Shown: positions 5,061 to 6,240 of the stretch, piece by piece | How positions within the stretch are numbered: the first letter of the stretch is position 1 | Layout: every line of letters begins with the position of its first letter | Assembly (NCBI GenBank): GCA_026982255.1 | Contig: JALSHL010000022.1 | Location: forward strand, 1-6,240 | Reading direction: 5' to 3' | Origin: Paracoccaceae bacterium | GTDB lineage: Bacteria; Pseudomonadota; Alphaproteobacteria; Rhodobacterales; Rhodobacteraceae | DNA length: 6,240 nucleotides | Translations under genes and position numbers: made by a program | Notes under the pieces: model-generated | The model's input: the letters and a program-made list of their open reading frames with translations, nothing else | What the model was told of the DNA's origin: nothing | Database searches by the model: none

Positions 5061-5999
5061 TTATCCGGTTTGCTCTCCGGCGTCTGTTTCCGTCACAAGA
5101 GCCGGTCGGCCCGGTTCGGGTGCCGCAAGCTGTTCGATCCTGAAAGCCTTGAAGTTTTTCAGACTGCCCAACCGCCCCCGTGAAAGCAGATATTTTTTAG
5201 TTCCCACGGGAATTTCCAGCGCGATCCGGTCAAGTGTGGCGCCAGGCAAGGCCAGCGTTTTTCCCTTGCCGAACGACAGAATTTCGGCAATCGGCAGGGA
5301 AAGCCGGTCCAGCACCACCTCCGGCCGAAGTGTCGTCGTCTCCACAATCATCCGCCAGGCATTTTCCCAGTGCTCGGTCGCGGTTTCCCCCTCGGTGGCC
5401 GGATCGCTGGCCGAGGCGATGCACCCCCGCGGCAGGGCCAGTTCGAGCCTGCCAAGCTTGCCCTTGGTGGCAGAGGACACCTTGAGCACGACAAATACAT
5501 ATTCCCGTTCTGGCAACACATAGGCCAGCGGGGCCTTCTCGCAGCCGAATCCGGTCATTTTCCGTCGCTGGCCGGTCGGTGGTTCTCCGTGATTGAATGT
5601 GAAGGATTCCGCAAGAAACGTTTCGATAAACCGCCCCGCCAGCGCCGCGTCGGTGCGGGTCGGTGCGCGGCCTGTTGGCGGATCGGCAACAAGCGCAGCC
5701 GCGGTAAAGGCCGTTGCCAGCGTATCGATCAGACGCTCCGAATATCCCGCCAGCGCCCGCCCTTCCGGCAATTCAAGATAGCCGAACAGGGCGCCTTCCA
5801 TGCGTTTGATTGCGGTGCCGGTCCTGAGAACAAGGCTTTGGCAGACCGTGACGCCCACCTCGAGGCGAAGCTGTTCCAGAAAGGTTTTTTTCAACGCCTC
5901 GCGCATGCACTCCAGCACGGATACATCGAGCGAGGCCTGCGCCGAACGCAGGGCCGAATGTTCTATTTTCTTTCCGAGCAGGGCAACATGCGCCGACAT
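5061..5999 (-). CDS. FliM/FliN-like flagellar motor switch protein with C-terminal SpoA domain
   Basis: The protein has 312 residues from the ATG at 5999. Residues about 224-288, starting RPEVVLDRLSLPIAEI and including LSFGKGKTLALP and the closing NFKAFRIEQL, read like the SpoA fold of FliN and of the FliM C-terminus. There the pattern is an x-V-x-L-x-x-x-x-x-x-I-x-x-x-L-x-x-G-x-V strand followed by a short beta-rich tail. Upstream, about 15-195 resembles a very divergent FliM middle domain (CheC-like), with LECMREALKKTFLEQL and YSERLIDTLATAF as helices. FliM forms the C-ring that reverses or stops the flagellar motor on binding CheY-P. I see no clear N-terminal CheY-P-binding peptide (LSQxEIDALL-type), so it may work differently. 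No other flagellar gene is in the window. An in-frame TTG at 6005 is rejected: AAGGA lies 7 nt from the ATG but only 1 nt from that TTG. SpoA assignment is fairly sure; the FliM role is inferred. Confidence 0.75.
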   Translation of the reverse strand: MSAHVALLGKKIEHSALRSAQASLDVSVLECMREALKKTFLEQLRLEVGVTVCQSLVLRTGTAIKRMEGALFGYLELPEGRALAGYSERLIDTLATAFTAAALVADPPTGRAPTRTDAALAGRFIETFLAESFTFNHGEPPTGQRRKMTGFGCEKAPLAYVLPEREYVFVVLKVSSATKGKLGRLELALPRGCIASASDPATEGETATEHWENAWRMIVETTTLRPEVVLDRLSLPIAEILSFGKGKTLALPGATLDRIALEIPVGTKKYLLSRGRLGSLKNFKAFRIEQLAAPEPGRPALVTETDAGEQTG

Positions 6000-6005
6000 C
6001 GCCAA

Positions 6006-6033
6006 ATCCTTCCGCGAGTGTTCGCGGAAAGAT
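6006..6033 (-). promoter_or_regulatory. 12-bp hairpin hiding the ribosome binding site of the FliM-like gene
   Basis: On the minus strand, ATCTTTCCGCGA (6033-6022) and TCGCGGAAGGAT (6017-6006) pair over 12 bp around loop ACAC. The only imperfection is one U-G wobble. The Shine-Dalgarno sequence GGAAGGA (6013-6007) lies wholly inside the right arm, and the ATG follows 6 nt after the stem. On the opposite strand the wobble would be a C-A mismatch, so the fold favours the sense mRNA. No U-tract follows, so it is not a standard terminator. Confidence 0.6.
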
Positions 6034-6047
6034 ATGTCAGGACCGGG

Positions 6048-6062
6048 TTAGCGAAAGATTAA
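6048..6062. promoter_or_regulatory. Candidate CtrA box upstream of the FliM-like gene
   Basis: On the minus strand the sequence reads TTAA, 7 nt, CTAA, which matches 7 of 8 fixed positions of the CtrA consensus TTAA-N7-TTAA. It begins just after the stop of the upstream gene and ends 48 nt before the FliM-like ATG. CtrA controls flagellar genes in alphaproteobacteria, including Rhodobacteraceae. No convincing -10 was found beside it. Confidence 0.4.
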
Positions 6063-6064
6063 CG

Positions 6065-6240
6065 CTACAGCGGTTTTACAATCGCGCCGCCGCCCTCGAG
6101 CTGGAAGAAATAGGTGACCTGCTCGCCACTGCCATCCGCTGCCAGCGCGCAGGTGACGTTGAAGGCGTTCGGCTCCTCGCGCTGCTCGACGGTCAGCACG
6201 CTGCCGCAGGGGTAGCCCTGCAGCGTGATGAACAGGCTGA
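6065..6240 (-). CDS. Unrecognised protein, C-terminal end (partial)
   Basis: The frame is open from the right edge (first full codon 6238-6236) to TAG at 6067-6065, giving 57 residues that end FFQLEGGGAIVKPL. It contains YPCGSVLTVEQ and NVTCALAADG, so two cysteines lie 19 residues apart and may form a disulfide. The alternating hydrophobic and polar pattern suggests beta strands. This would fit a small secreted or periplasmic protein, but the N-terminus and any signal peptide are outside the window. I do not recognise the family. It ends 65 nt before the FliM-like ATG on the same strand, so the two could share a transcript. Confidence 0.6.
   Translation of the reverse strand, partial: SLFITLQGYPCGSVLTVEQREEPNAFNVTCALAADGSGEQVTYFFQLEGGGAIVKPL

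Noticed and set aside
6000..6005. TTG at 6005 as start of the FliM-like protein
   Set aside because: The AAGGA ribosome site ends only 1 nt before this TTG but 7 nt before the ATG at 5999, which is the proper spacing.
5370..6062. Plus-strand open frame of about 230 codons opposite the FliM-like gene
   Set aside because: It lies antisense to the SpoA-domain protein, which has a strong SD and family-like motifs. The alternative product is Arg/Gly/Gln-rich without domains.

Overview
The window looks like a piece of an alphaproteobacterial chromosome, most likely Rhodobacteraceae or a close relative. The evidence is GC-rich coding sequence, the style of the CysS, CimA and FliM-like proteins, and a tRNA-Gln(CUG) of the form I associate with this group. 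It is a housekeeping region. I see no insertion sequence, CRISPR array, prophage gene or other mobile element.

Layout. Positions 1-209 (+) are the last part of an MFS transporter. It runs tail to tail into a minus-strand set read as cysS (4057-2687), cimA (2650-1031) and a squalene/phytoene-synthase-fold gene (1028-213). The spacings are 36 and 2 nt, so this is probably one transcription unit. Upstream of cysS are a 161-nt gap and then a two-helix PepSY membrane protein (4812-4219, minus). A second gap of 151 nt probably holds divergent promoters for the PepSY gene and for tRNA-Gln (4964-5037, plus). The tRNA converges on a minus-strand FliM-like gene with a SpoA/FliN-type C-terminus (5999-5061). 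The last 57 residues of an unrecognised protein enter from the right edge (6240-6065, minus).

The most interesting signal is in the cysS leader. The gap encodes a 14-residue ORF, MRAVFCICEICIIC, with four TGC cysteine codons, one of them just before the stop. A sigma70-like promoter (TTGATG, 17 nt, CATAAG) sits six bases before its ATG, so the message could begin at the start codon (leaderless). A hairpin and an anti-Shine-Dalgarno-like tract lie between this ORF and cysS. Together they suggest an undescribed cysteine-responsive or Cys-tRNA-responsive attenuator of the cysS-cimA unit.

A second signal is the 5' region of the FliM-like gene. A 12-bp stem with a 4-nt loop hides the whole Shine-Dalgarno sequence, and a near-consensus CtrA box lies just upstream. 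This points to cell-cycle/motility control of transcription plus control at the RNA level. Smaller points are the loss of the second aspartate motif in the squalene-synthase-like protein, which suggests an NDUFAF6-type non-enzymatic role, and a PhoB/OmpR-like tandem repeat before the PepSY gene.
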